From the NCBI GenBank assembly GCA_036897485.1, contig JAYMTF010000831.1:1-29499 (forward strand): a stretch of 29,499 bases of DNA, given 5' to 3'. Positions 1 to 10,172 of this stretch are shown piece by piece. The stretch comes from Pelargonium nanum. Lineage: Eukaryota > Streptophyta > Magnoliopsida > Geraniales > Geraniaceae. A program made the translations under genes and the position numbers. The notes under the pieces are model-generated. The model saw only the letters and a program-made list of their open reading frames with translations. It ran no database searches and was not told the DNA's origin. Each line of letters starts with the position of its first letter. Within the stretch, counting starts at the first letter, position 1.

Positions 1-94
1 TCTGACATAAGTAGAGAGAGAATATCTCTTCTCCACTAACTTGCAATCATGGCTTAATAATATATTAATATAAATTTTTTTTTTCGTTTCAAAA

Positions 95-142
95 AAATAC
101 ATGCTTCTATAAGTGCTTACAAAAGCATGTAGAAGTGTTCCC
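95..142. repeat. Short foldback, possible MITE end
   Basis: ACATGCTTCTATAAGTGCTT is followed by AAAAGCATGTAGAAGTG, so the two arms (CATGCTTCTA and TAGAAGCATG-like) can pair. This style of AAGCACTT/AAGTGCTT foldback followed by 'cccaaacaac' is common in small hAT-type MITEs of dicots. No partner end or target duplication was located, so the class is only a guess. Confidence 0.35.
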
Positions 143-199
143 AAACAACCGCTTATCCTCCAAGATTATCAATGATCTCTTAGCCTTTAAGGATCTTAA

Positions 200-445
200 G
201 GTCATCTAACCTCTGAGGGTCTCAAGGCCCTCTTGGGTCCTATTGCTCTCCGCCTCGTTGAGGCATCCGATACTATCTTGACCTGGCTGGGACACATCCA
301 TGACTTTCTACTTCACTTTGACACATCAAAACCTCCTCTCTTTACCGGGACACATTCTAAACTCCCCATCTCAATGGTCACATTCAAGTATTCTCGTCTC
401 ATTGGGACACTATGACATTACACAAAGTAGTAGGTAATCCTAGGA
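200..445 (-). repeat. Degenerate ~30-bp minisatellite-like repeat, copy 1 (inverted)
   Basis: Read on the - strand, this stretch holds loosely repeated units built around 'atgtgtcccaatgagacgag' and variants, spaced about 28-35 bases. It is the diverged inverted partner of the repeat at 4225-4760. Both contain GTCATAGTGTC, followed by the same kind of unit, and both begin with 'aactcctag' and a 'tacctac(c/t)acttc'-like stretch. No convincing protein is encoded. A TATA-like 'gtgagtataaatac' lies downstream at about 628-641, so this may be part of a retrotransposon LTR or leader. Confidence 0.5.
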
Positions 446-1690
446 GTTCATGTCCTCCCCACAATACTTGAAATGCATTCGTGGATCCCAAAACTCACTT
501 GGCACCCATATTGGACAATGCATCCGATTGGATATGGTCTAAGCTCACCATAGCTAGGGCTCATGATGAATCACACATCTATATCAACTATTCAAGCGTT
601 GTCTTGTCACGTCACCCACTTGGTTTGTGAGTATAAATACTTCCTCTTTAAATTGAAAAATAGTTGGACTTTCTACTATCATTGTCCATATTATATTTGA
701 TGTGCTTTGATTTCCAGTGATATATTCTTACTCTTACTGTTTAGGTGGATTCCATTGCATCGACAATGGTTTTCACTTTACTCTCATCTTCTTCCTCTTA
801 GGTTCTTGGTAGTTTGATTTGGAACTTTAAATCTTCACAAGTGCACAAATCAATAAGGAAAACAGTTTGTAGAGTTAACTTAGTTCGTTCAAGCGCATCA
901 AATTGGTTTCATTCTAAAAAACAGGCTAGTTGTTGTTCTTTGAGACGTTCATCCTCTTTAAAAAAAATTCACAAAACATTGGGAATCTCACTTCTTCCAA
1001 GTCAATTTCAGCAAACAAAAAAAATTGAAATATATCACTTTTAACTTGAGTCGGAACAAGCGCATAAAGACGATAATCACAAATAAAATAGATCTTAAAG
1101 AAATGGTCAACATTTAACTTATAGCGTAAGAGAAACATAGTCATCATATTATTTTAGGCAAATTCTCACTAACATCACTCTTGTAAGTTACTACTAAGGA
1201 AAAGAATTCTTGAGAATATCTCAAGTACTCACTATTGTAATCACGAATTTTATATCGAAATTACACGTACAATCTGTCACTTTCTGCTTGCTATAAACAC
1301 AATTCAAAGCTCTGCAGTTGGAATAATTTGAACCTAACACCATCTTGGCTAGCTATAACCCATTTGTTATTGTTTTTAAAGTGGTCATTCAAAACATTTG
1401 GTTTGACATTCAAAGCAAATTTGAATACTAGCCAGCCACCATTATTCACTCTCTACCCATACCCATAAACTAAAGGCCAAGTAGCTATCTTCACACTGTA
1501 AAAGCAATGTTGTGTGAAAGGCCCACCCCCTAAGCAATAGTTTCTCTCTATTCCCCCAAAACAAAACAACAGTTTGTCTATTTCTTATTTATATTTTTTA
1601 TATATGGACGGTTAACACTGATATATTAAGGAGAATTTAAAAGTCGGACTTTCAAATTTTGGCACAGTTAAAATACAATCATCTAAGATA
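446..1690. other. Gene-free intergenic DNA
   Basis: I see no gene here. The short open frames (for example around 814-1147) have no recognisable protein features and overlap each other on both strands. The stretch contains a TATA-like box near 632-640 that could belong to the adjacent repeat. The rest is AT-rich, without clear inverted repeats. Confidence 0.4.
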
Positions 1691-1694
1691 AGTA

Positions 1695-2098
1695 TGGAAG
1701 CACCCACAGGCGGATGAATTAAACTACAATCCGACGAGACATGCCCATTGAAACAAAATCAGCTACACGATTCACGCTCTTGTCGATAGAATGTAACACA
1801 AATCCTCAAACATCTTAATTTTTTCCCTACAATCCAAAATAAGATATTTATGTTGATGAGAAGAGTAATCAGGTAAATAAAATAGCTCACAACATTAGTG
1901 GCATCAACCTTAAAGACAACCCTAGTGCAGTGAAGATGAATTTCCAAACAAATAGTTTCTCTGAAAGCATAAAACTCCGAAGCTAAACTACCAGTCCAAA
2001 CCCAAGAACCGCAAGCTACCACCCACCCAATTACCTCTATAATCTCTTACAACCACACCAGCACCACTTAAACCCGGATTACCCAAGCAACAACCATC
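1695..2098 (-). pseudogene. LINE-type RNase H (RVT_3) relic
   Basis: This looks like the RNase H-like domain at the C-terminus of a plant non-LTR (LINE) ORF2, broken by frameshifts. The - strand at 2098-2041 reads DGCCLGNPGLSGAGVVVRD and continues YRGNWVGG before a stop. A second frame then gives SEFYAFRETICLEIHLH and VVFKVDATNVVS, and a third gives SVNRVADFVSMGMS. These match, in order, the family pattern of DG...NPG.AG.GGV.RD..G.W, an EF.A.RE helix, a V..DA..V strand and a final R..N.VADF motif. The frame changes at least twice, so it cannot be functional. A HPPVGA tail near 1690-1710 is shared with the fragment at 13085-13197. The family assignment is from memory of the motif and was not searched. 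Confidence 0.6.
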
Positions 2099-4224
2099 TG
2101 AATTATTTTTTAGTGAAATGATACGACATTGAATCTGACCATTAAATTCAACTGAATGTTATATTTATCACGGAAAAAAACCAATCAATTATGTGTTTTT
2201 GCTTAAGAGGCAAATGGAATATGATGTTCACACACTATTTTAAAGTGATATACTTTTCACCTTGTGTCTTGTCTACCTCAAAACCCTAGTTCAAAATTTG
2301 ATACATAGGCATAGCTATTATCCTCCCAAAACTTCACTAAATAGTCTTGTAGTGCAACAAATGAGAAAGTAGTTGTAGGAGTAGTGTACAACATGCAATG
2401 CTGTAGTAGTAGTAGTAGTTGTAGTTGAGGATCTAAAGTAGCAAGTGTAGAGTAGGGAATGGAAATGGAATAGTCAATAGATGATGAAAGCGCGTGAGAT
2501 AGAAAAGAAGGTAAGCGGCGCGTAAACCAAGAAAACGAGAGAAAAACAGAAGAGAACAGTGTGATGATAATTCCCTTGGCATTGGATATGATGCGTTGCT
2601 TTTAATATATTCTTCACATTTCAGAAATATTCAGAGATGCACAGACCCATCTGCCATTTCAGATACTAAATGCAATGGGGGCATTTCTGTCCTTTCACCA
2701 TCAAAATATGAACAAACTTGTGCTTAATTTGTAGTAATGTAATAATTTGGTGGATATCATTTTCTGTTTGGTTTGTGCAATGTCAAGTGGCTATCAAATG
2801 ATGGAGATGCACACACAAAACAACAACAAATGTTTGAATGCCAAAGAGACAGTACAAAATGGCTCAACAGACAAGATCCTCAATCCTTGTACTATGTTTG
2901 CCCTCTAACTATATCTTGCACCAAAATATAAACTAACTAATTAAAAAACTACTCTTCTGAAAATGGAAAACAAACAAACAAATTACTCAAACAAGAAACT
3001 ATCACACTTGTTTTCAACTCAAAATAAAAGGAGAGAAAATCTTAGACCTCTAGTAGTGTGTGTACATATAATTAATTACTATTTATTTTGACCCATGTGA
3101 GAGCTGTGGAAATTATCTGGAAATTAGGCAAACAGGCTGGTTGGTCAAAAGACAAAAAATGTAGTAACTTTTAAAACCAGTTTGGCAAGAAGCTCTACAA
3201 CAAAGTCTACCACTGTGCCTACATTTGAAAAGACAAAGGAGAAAATAATGTACATGCTTTTCTTTTTCTCGTAAAAGTTAAAAACTATAAATGGAATGGA
3301 GTATAATTTTATATAAAAATAAATTTTAAAAACTGTTTTGAATATCCCGCACAATTATTCTTTTGTTTGTCATCGCAAAAGATAGATCATAGTAGTGTTT
3401 TGGATATCTATCCACCCATTTTCAGTAAAACGAACTTAAGTGAAATGTTGTTTCAACGAATTGTTTTGGTAGAAGAAGGTGAATATTTGAAATCTCGAGC
3501 GCTTTAAACCGCTTTCCCGGTCAAGGGTTGATGTTCGAGCAGGGTAAAAACTTGAATTTTGAGAAAAAGTTACTGGAGGGAAAAAATAACAATGAAGGTA
3601 GTTGCATGGAGGATGGTCCAAGAATGAGATAATAAGTAGCAGTGTGGAAGTGGTAGTAGTAGGAAGCAGTAAATTGATTGATGATAGTATATGTTTGAAT
3701 GTGGATGAGCAATATTCTAGATGATGGTGGGCCTAAGGTTGACATTCTATACCATAATTGAATGACCCAAACAAACAACTCGTGGCTTTTCCATCTCTCT
3801 AGCTATTTTTCTTTTGTTCTTTGGAAAAAGAAAAAAACTTAACTTTTGTTCTTATAGGTAATTATATACAACAAAGAGTCTAAGCTAAATAAAAATTAAG
3901 TTGGACTAATCATTAATAATATTATAACATCTCAATAAAATTTTAAATTTGGCGGATTGCTCCGCTCCCACAAACTTAATAGAGTGGTCGTGAGTGTAAT
4001 TTTAATTAGATGTCATCTCTATACAAATTTGGCTTACTATAAACCAACAAAAGTTTAGCTCGTATTCTTTTCTCTCTCACACACACATAACATGTTATTA
4101 ATAAAAAAATAACAAATAATCGTCATATATAAAAATTTATACACTCAACTAGGACATATTATGCATCAGTAGTAATGTTATTGGTCAAAACTAACTTAAA
4201 TTTATTATCTATTTTTATTATGAA
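2099..4224. other. Gene-free intergenic DNA with microsatellites
   Basis: No gene is supported. There is a GTA-type microsatellite near 2402-2426 and a weaker purine-rich GTA/AGT stretch near 3640-3672. Open frames at 3436-3778 on the - strand lack any recognisable domain. The stretch is AT-rich with many homopolymer runs. Confidence 0.4.
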
Positions 4225-4760
4225 AACTCCTTAACTCCTAGAAGTACCTACCACTTCACATAGCGTCTTGAAGAAGAAAGTCGGCACAAAACAAGGAAGA
4301 CAAATTGACAAGCTCGCAGTAAGCGGAGGCTTTATTGGTGACGAGAGGAAGATCAATGGAACGTGATTCAAGTGGGAGTCAGAAATGCTTGTGTAATGTC
4401 TGGTCTAATACAAACCATAGCGAACATTAAACTCCTCACAGTTGATGCATACGGTATTCGAGACATTTCCATCCTCTCCGATTCATTGCTAGGACATAGC
4501 GTCATAGTGTCTCGGCAGGACGAGGCTTCTAGAATATGTCCCAGTGAGGCGAAGAGTCCAAGTCGTATCCCAATGAGACAGAGAGTCATGAATGTGTCCT
4601 AGTGAGGCGAGATGCCTCGAATGTGTCACAATGAGACAAATAATCTTTAACGCGATCCGACGAGACGGGTGGAGGTGACTCGCTGAGATGGGAAACTTGG
4701 AGGCATTATGACGAGATGAAAGACTTGGAGGTGCCCCATCGAGGTGGGGACCTTGACAAC
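4225..4760 (+). repeat. Degenerate ~30-bp minisatellite-like repeat, copy 2
   Basis: From about 4500, units of 27-31 bases repeat imperfectly, each with a core like 'tgtcccagtgaggcgaag', 'tatcccaatgagacagag', 'tgtcctagtgaggcgaga' or 'tgtcacaatgagacaaat'. The later units (ctcgctgagatggg, atgacgagatgaaa, ccatcgaggtgggg) are more diverged. The repeat makes both strands open in several frames, which explains the overlapping open frames here. It is the inverted counterpart of 200-445. The segment 4268-4503 interrupts the match and is bounded by a 10-base direct repeat, ACATAGCGTC. Confidence 0.55.
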
Positions 4761-5670
4761 ATTGTAGTGTTCTTGTGAAGACTATGTATGAGAAGATAGA
4801 GGTGTGGAACTTTTCTTGTGACATGATTGTCTCTTATGAAGACTAAGAATGTGGGAGATGTGGAGTACTCTTCTTGTAACGTGATAGCCTTAGAGATTAA
4901 GTATGAAGGACAGATGAGGACCTCTTCTTCGGATATGGTTGCCTCTTCAATCGCCTTAATTCCTTTGGATAAAGGGGCCGGGTGCGGGTGCAGGTGCAAA
5001 GATGTGATTTGTGTGGAGGTGGGCGCAAATTTGTATTTGACTTTCTTAGGCGCTAAAGTGGCGTTCAAACGTCACGTGCACTATGTTATTCATCCATTTA
5101 GTTTGTGAATGTTCATATATTACCGTAAGTTTATTTATACACATTTTCTCTTTCTCATCTCATTTTCACAATCTCCTATACTCATCGATAGTTAACAAAC
5201 AAGCCCTAAATATTTGAAATAGTATGCAAGTAAAAGCAAAAATAGCATTAAAGTATTAAAATGAATAATAAATGGACATGACACGAGTAATTTAAACAGT
5301 CGGCACCGTCTTCATGTCCGTACGGCGTCCCAAAACCCAACCCTGTTTCACCCACATATACGTACTCATCTTGCCAGTTGCTCATCTTTGGTCTTGATTT
5401 GTTTTGAAAAAGAAAATTAATAAATAACAATGCATTAGAGTTAATTTAATGTAATGAATTAAAACTTGTCTGGTTTGGGCTTGACTTTTACTCTCAAGCT
5501 GTGGACGTATGTAGTTGACTTGTAATTTTGTTGACATGAAAATTGAGTTAACCCAAATGTGTCTCATGCAATGACAAGATGAGCAACCAGATCTGATTCT
5601 GATATGATCCAAAGCGATCAGGGGTTCAAGATTTGACTGCATCCAATCTAACCATGATTTCTCTGGATGA
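4761..5670. other. Gene-free; unassigned open frames
   Basis: Several open frames overlap here (for example 4827-5108 on + and 5248-5430 on -), but none shows a domain, splice structure or family I recognise. The - strand frame at 5248-5430 contains WQDEYVYVGETGLGFG, which looks more protein-like than its surroundings and might be a transposon fragment. I could not assign it. Confidence 0.35.
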
Positions 5671-5692
5671 ATAATAATAATAATAATAATAA
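5671..5692. repeat. (ATA)n microsatellite
   Basis: About seven perfect ATA units. It lies just outside the left arm of the MITE at 5715-5860. Confidence 0.9.
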
Positions 5693-5714
5693 ATCTAAAT
5701 CAACTAAATTTTGG

Positions 5715-5860
5715 TTTAACCTAAGCCAAACCAATGAGGTAACGACACCTCGTTAATTTTCATCTATACCCACCCAAGTGAATTGGTGGAAGCGGAGCGA
5801 CCCGCCCGAACCCAAAATTTTTAATGAGGTGTCATTACCTCATTGATGGCTTAGTTTAAG
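5715..5860. mobile_element. MITE with ~45-bp terminal inverted repeats
   Basis: The left arm (5715-5760) reads in part AATGAGGTAACGACACCTCG. The right arm (5815-5860), read on the other strand, contains AATGAGGTAATGACACCTCA. The homology extends outward to 'aactaagcc/acctaagcc' and inward to a TTAAT/ATTAA stretch. The arms enclose about 55 unique bases, giving a foldback of about 146 bases with no coding capacity. This is the structure of a small non-autonomous DNA transposon. Superfamily is uncertain because no target duplication is clear next to the flanking microsatellites. Confidence 0.7.
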
Positions 5861-5891
5861 AAAAAAAAAATTTGCTTAGAATCCTCAACCC

Positions 5892-5926
<35 letters not shown>
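5892..5926. repeat. (AAT)n microsatellite
   Basis: About eleven uninterrupted AAT units, just outside the right arm of the MITE at 5715-5860. Confidence 0.9.
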
Positions 5927-5927
<1 letters not shown>

Positions 5928-6244
5928 GAATTGGAATTGTGGAATAATGTGAGTGGTGACCCGTCAAATAAGGTGCATGCATGAATATGAATGGAATGGC
6001 ACAGTGCGAGGATGTGTTTGTTATCTACTTTTATTGATCAATCCAAAATGTTTACCATGCATCTCATCCTTTGTATTTACAAACATGAGACCTACACAGA
6101 GAAATTAAGGGCTTGTTTGGCAACATCAATGAGACTCATTTTGTCTTTTTTGGGCTTCCCCCATAAAAAATTGTTTTATTTTCTATAGGAATGTATTTGT
6201 TTGTCATTCTTTTTGGCCAGTAGTTTTGAATTCAAACCTCCTTT

Positions 6245-6478
6245 CACTACCAAAATCCGCGATCTGTGACGAAAATTTCTGTCTCATATCTGTGAATTTC
6301 AGTCACAAAATGTAATTTGTGACGGAATTGTGACATAATATTTCTGTCATTGTTTGGGTTGTCATTAATGGTTGTGACAGAATATTTCGTCGCAAATGTG
6401 TGTCTATGACGAAAAATATAATTTATGTCACAATTTGTGACATAACTTTCTCTCACAGATTTTCGTTACAGTTAGCAA
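6245..6478. mobile_element. CACTA-like MITE / foldback
   Basis: It begins CACTACCAAAATCCGCG, close to the CACTAC-type ends of CACTA (CMC) transposons, and the interior is rich in repeated GTGAC/GTCAC words. The inner left end 'ctgtgacgaaaatttctgtc' pairs with the right end at about 6452-6475, which reads on the other strand as ctgtaacgaaaatctgtgag. An outer TAGTG at the right has decayed to 'tagca'. There is no transposase. The superfamily call rests on the CACTA terminus and the subterminal GTGAC repeats. Confidence 0.6.
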
Positions 6479-9400
6479 CTTTTTATATATTGTTTCCGGC
6501 ATATCCTTTTATGAAGGAGATAATTGCTTCCATTTTGAGTTTAAGGATGCATAAGAGTGAAAAAAATTGTCTTTCACATTTGCATCTTATTTTGTTCTAG
6601 AATTTAATGTCTTATCCTGGATCATCTGAAATTTCATATGTTGTTTCGTGTTTTGATTTGCCGGATAATAATAGGTCGACTATCTTGTAAATGTAGAGGT
6701 CGACCGCATAGAGCAAATTGACTTTGATTTATATTAGGTTGAATTGTTTGTATATATTTGTATTATGTCATTCAGATTTGTCTATTTTATTTCTCAGGTC
6801 TATTTTGGTATTTACTCACTTCCAAAATGCAAAATTTATATTTTACCAAACAATTTACTATCTCAAAATTCATTTTCAAACCATTTTTACAACTAATTAT
6901 ACCAAACAATCATTCAAGTATATATTCCACCAAAAGTTCATTTTACCTCATTTGCATCTTTTTACTCCATCGACTTTTGGACACAGAAGTTTCCAAGCAA
7001 GCACAAAGTGTGCGTTTATCTAAAATCATGACATTATGAAAGAATATAAAAGATAGAAAAGGTATTTTTTTCTTGTATTTTCACATGTATTTGATATTAT
7101 CAATGAAAATTTTAATACTATAATGATTTCATTACAAATACTAATATTTTGTACATCTTTTATTAAAGATAATCCGAAAAAAAATCGTTTAATTTTTTTT
7201 TCGTGAGATTTGATGTACTATAATAAGTTTTTGTAACTTGATATGTATAACTCATCAACGTTTGAACACTAAAAATCGTAAATATAGTTTTTACTCCTTT
7301 AAATCGATAAATATAAGTAAATATATTATGACATTGAAATAAATCCATTTTTTACCCTAAACATTTTCACTAGTTATACCAAATACATGGAAAAATACAT
7401 GTAAATAAAATACATATGCGAATCATCCTCCTAAAAAATATTAGTGTCTCTCTCCTTTTTTTGCCTCAAATGAAACCATTCATCCCTTCACAAAAGTCAC
7501 AACATAGCTAGTTGGGAAGAAGTTCCAAGCCAAAAGCTAATTTTCTTCACTAAATTTGGTAATTAATTTACCCATATGTCAGATCTGGCAAGGTCATAAC
7601 TTGTGAAAAAGAGGGTTTAATCACTAGCCAAATAAGCCCCCAAGTCCTAACGAGGGCAATTTTTATATTAATGCATGTATTAACAGTGGAAATCTGGATA
7701 AGACCACATGGAGGTGCAGATAATACTAATTAAATAGCCTTAATACCAAAACATACAAAAAAATTGACTCTAAAGGACGTATAATAATCAATAAGCATTA
7801 CGTTTATAATAAAATGAAAAATGCAAGAATTCTTGAAATATGACTTTGCATCAAAATATGACATGAAAGGTTATATATGGTACAACTTCAAGTCCCATAA
7901 CATGGATTTAGATATTAGTTTCACTTGTATACATACAATTTACATTCTCCATCATTTCAACACAAGTTTCTTTCATTGTTTGCGGAAGGATCTTTGTTGA
8001 ATTTCGCATAAAAAATCTTGGATCATAAATTTTAAATACTACAAACACTATGCTTCTCTAGTTAAAATTATGAGTTTGAACTTTATTAGATGAAATGTTT
8101 AAAAACTATGAATTAATAGAAGAACTACTTTATGTGTAATTCAACAACCTATTAAACTTCCATTTCAAACTAAAAGAAATGATTTACTGTTTTTCAAACA
8201 AATGCTCTGATCACAACTCACAAGTTTTATCAAATAATTCATTGTCACCCTTTAACTCTTGATCCATAGTCTACTAGGTGGATTCTTACTTTTCACCCGT
8301 TCACTTACAAATAATCAATTACATTTATATCTTATAAATTTAAATATATATAATTTTATTTAAATTTTTGTTGTTGTTGCAATTGTCTTTCAACCCAATA
8401 TTTCAATATTAAATCTGGATGGCTATGTTCTCTCACACTTAATATGAAAAGAATGCAACTATTTATACATTATGATATATAGTCACCAAAAAATAGACTC
8501 ATATTGTAGATTTCATAACACCAAATCCAACTATATTATAAAACAGTTTAAGGTTATGGGGAGCTAATTTATAAATAGTACATTTTCCATGTTTTAAAAA
8601 TAATATAGTTTATAGAAGCAATATTGTACATCCTATGAGGAGGCAGGTTACCTATACATGAATCATTTATTTGTTAGCTACTCCTAAAATCATTCCAAAT
8701 CTCTGATTTGAATAAATATCTGAAGTTAGTACTCTATTTGGTGGAAATTAATCATTGTATCATTGTATACATGCCATTTTTACACAATTCCTTCTTTTTT
8801 TTCCCTTTCTTTTCAATTATTGATAACCCTTTTTATATCCTAAAATAAATTCTCTACCGGGAATCATAGAAATAAAATGCTCAATTCATGACTATTTTGC
8901 AGTTGATCATCTATAAATGAAAAGAACATTTTGATCCAAAATTCACCAACAACCCATAATAAAAGGAAATGAATGTAATACTGTTGTTTTTAGGTGAAAC
9001 CAACTCATGAGTTGGATCATAATTTATAGCAAGTATTGTATGCCCCATTTCATTTACATAACCATGGGTTTTATAGACACTAATTATGACGATTAACGTA
9101 ATCTCCATAAAAACTACTTTATTTTGCACATTTTGAAATTAATTTATTAGTGTCATTATAAATTTTACTAAAAGTGATGACATGCATTAGATTTCAACAA
9201 AAATAATAAAGGCCTGAAATTAAAGGAACCGCGTAATTTCTGACATTCCAAAATACATCTAGCTACCTTAGGTTGGTTGTCACTTTTGGCCTAAAATAAA
9301 TCAATAAACAAATAAAAAAATAGTTCTTTGTCAATTTTGACATTTAAAAAAATGAAATTCAGAACTGGTGGTCAGCTGTTTGGAATATATAGAATTTTTT

Positions 9401-9780
9401 TTGATACCCATCAAATCCAAATTCTATTCAATTCGATAATAATTAAAAATACAAATATACAATACACACTACACACGCAAGGGCAAGAGCAGGAGGTCTG
9501 GGACAGCCTATACGACAGGGGTAAAAATGTAAATTCAAGGTGGAAAACATAAAGGAAAAAAATGTCTGCAGAAAAGGGAAGTGTCCCCTCCCTCTACGAA
9601 CACTGTGCTTGTCCAACTTATATTCATTTTGATATAAATAAAATAAAAAAGAATTGAATTAAATGTAGACGATCATGACGACGTTGGCGTATTCATAAGA
9701 GCGAAGGTCAAAGCAAAGCAGTTGTGTAATGTAATGATTTTGGGTAAGAGGAGGATCAGAAGCTCGTGATGACTATTTTT
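6479..9780. other. Long AT-rich gene-free region
   Basis: I see no supported gene, RNA gene or complete element over these 3.3 kb. The open frames are short, AT-driven and without motifs. The last few hundred bases should contain the promoter of the GARP gene downstream. Confidence 0.45.
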
Positions 9781-10172
9781 ATTGTATATTTGGGTTCTGG
9801 TTTTTGGTGAACACAAATCAAGCTGCTTCTGCTTCTGCTTCTGCTTCTGCTGCTGCAGAGTATTATCAGATCAGCACCAGACCCAACCCATCCATTGCTA
9901 AGGAATTTACAGAGCTTTTGCTTCGTCTCTTCCTTTTCTCGTGATCTCTCTCTCTCTTTCCTCACAGATATACTATCATATATACCCAGATACGCTTTGT
10001 CTGATCTCTCTGCTACCTCTACCCTCCTCTGCTGCGTCTTCTATACTTGCCTCTAACGGGAAAAAGGAACTATTTTTCCTTTTCTTTAAAGCCAAACCTG
10101 CTTCAAGAAACGATATTTGGGAGGACCCAGGTGCTGAAAGGAGAGGACTTTGTGTTTGGGTTAACACCAAAT
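9776..10172 (+). promoter_or_regulatory. Probable core promoter and 5' leader of the GARP gene
   Basis: A TATA-like 'attgtatatttggg' lies at 9781-9794. Downstream come a CTTCTG tandem repeat (9823-9857) and a pyrimidine-rich CT stretch (about 9940-9962), both common in plant leaders. No ATG occurs between about 9795 and the start codon at 10173, so the long leader of about 360 bases would be free of upstream AUGs. The transcription start is inferred, not visible. Confidence 0.45.
9823..9857. repeat. CTTCTG tandem repeat
   Basis: Four to five GCTTCT hexamer units followed by GCTGCTGCAG, within the likely 5' leader of the GARP gene. Confidence 0.85.

Noticed and set aside
4363..5108. Overlapping open frames on both strands as possible genes
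   Set aside because: The minisatellite-like repeat keeps several frames open; no domains, splice structure or homologous protein could be recognised.
8911..9129. 72-codon open frame on the - strand
   Set aside because: No recognisable motif, AT-rich context and no neighbouring exons; treated as chance.
10047..10172. N-terminal extension of the GARP protein from the upstream in-frame open stretch
   Set aside because: There is no ATG in it; it would need a TTG start. The first ATG is at 10173, directly before the conserved start of the protein.
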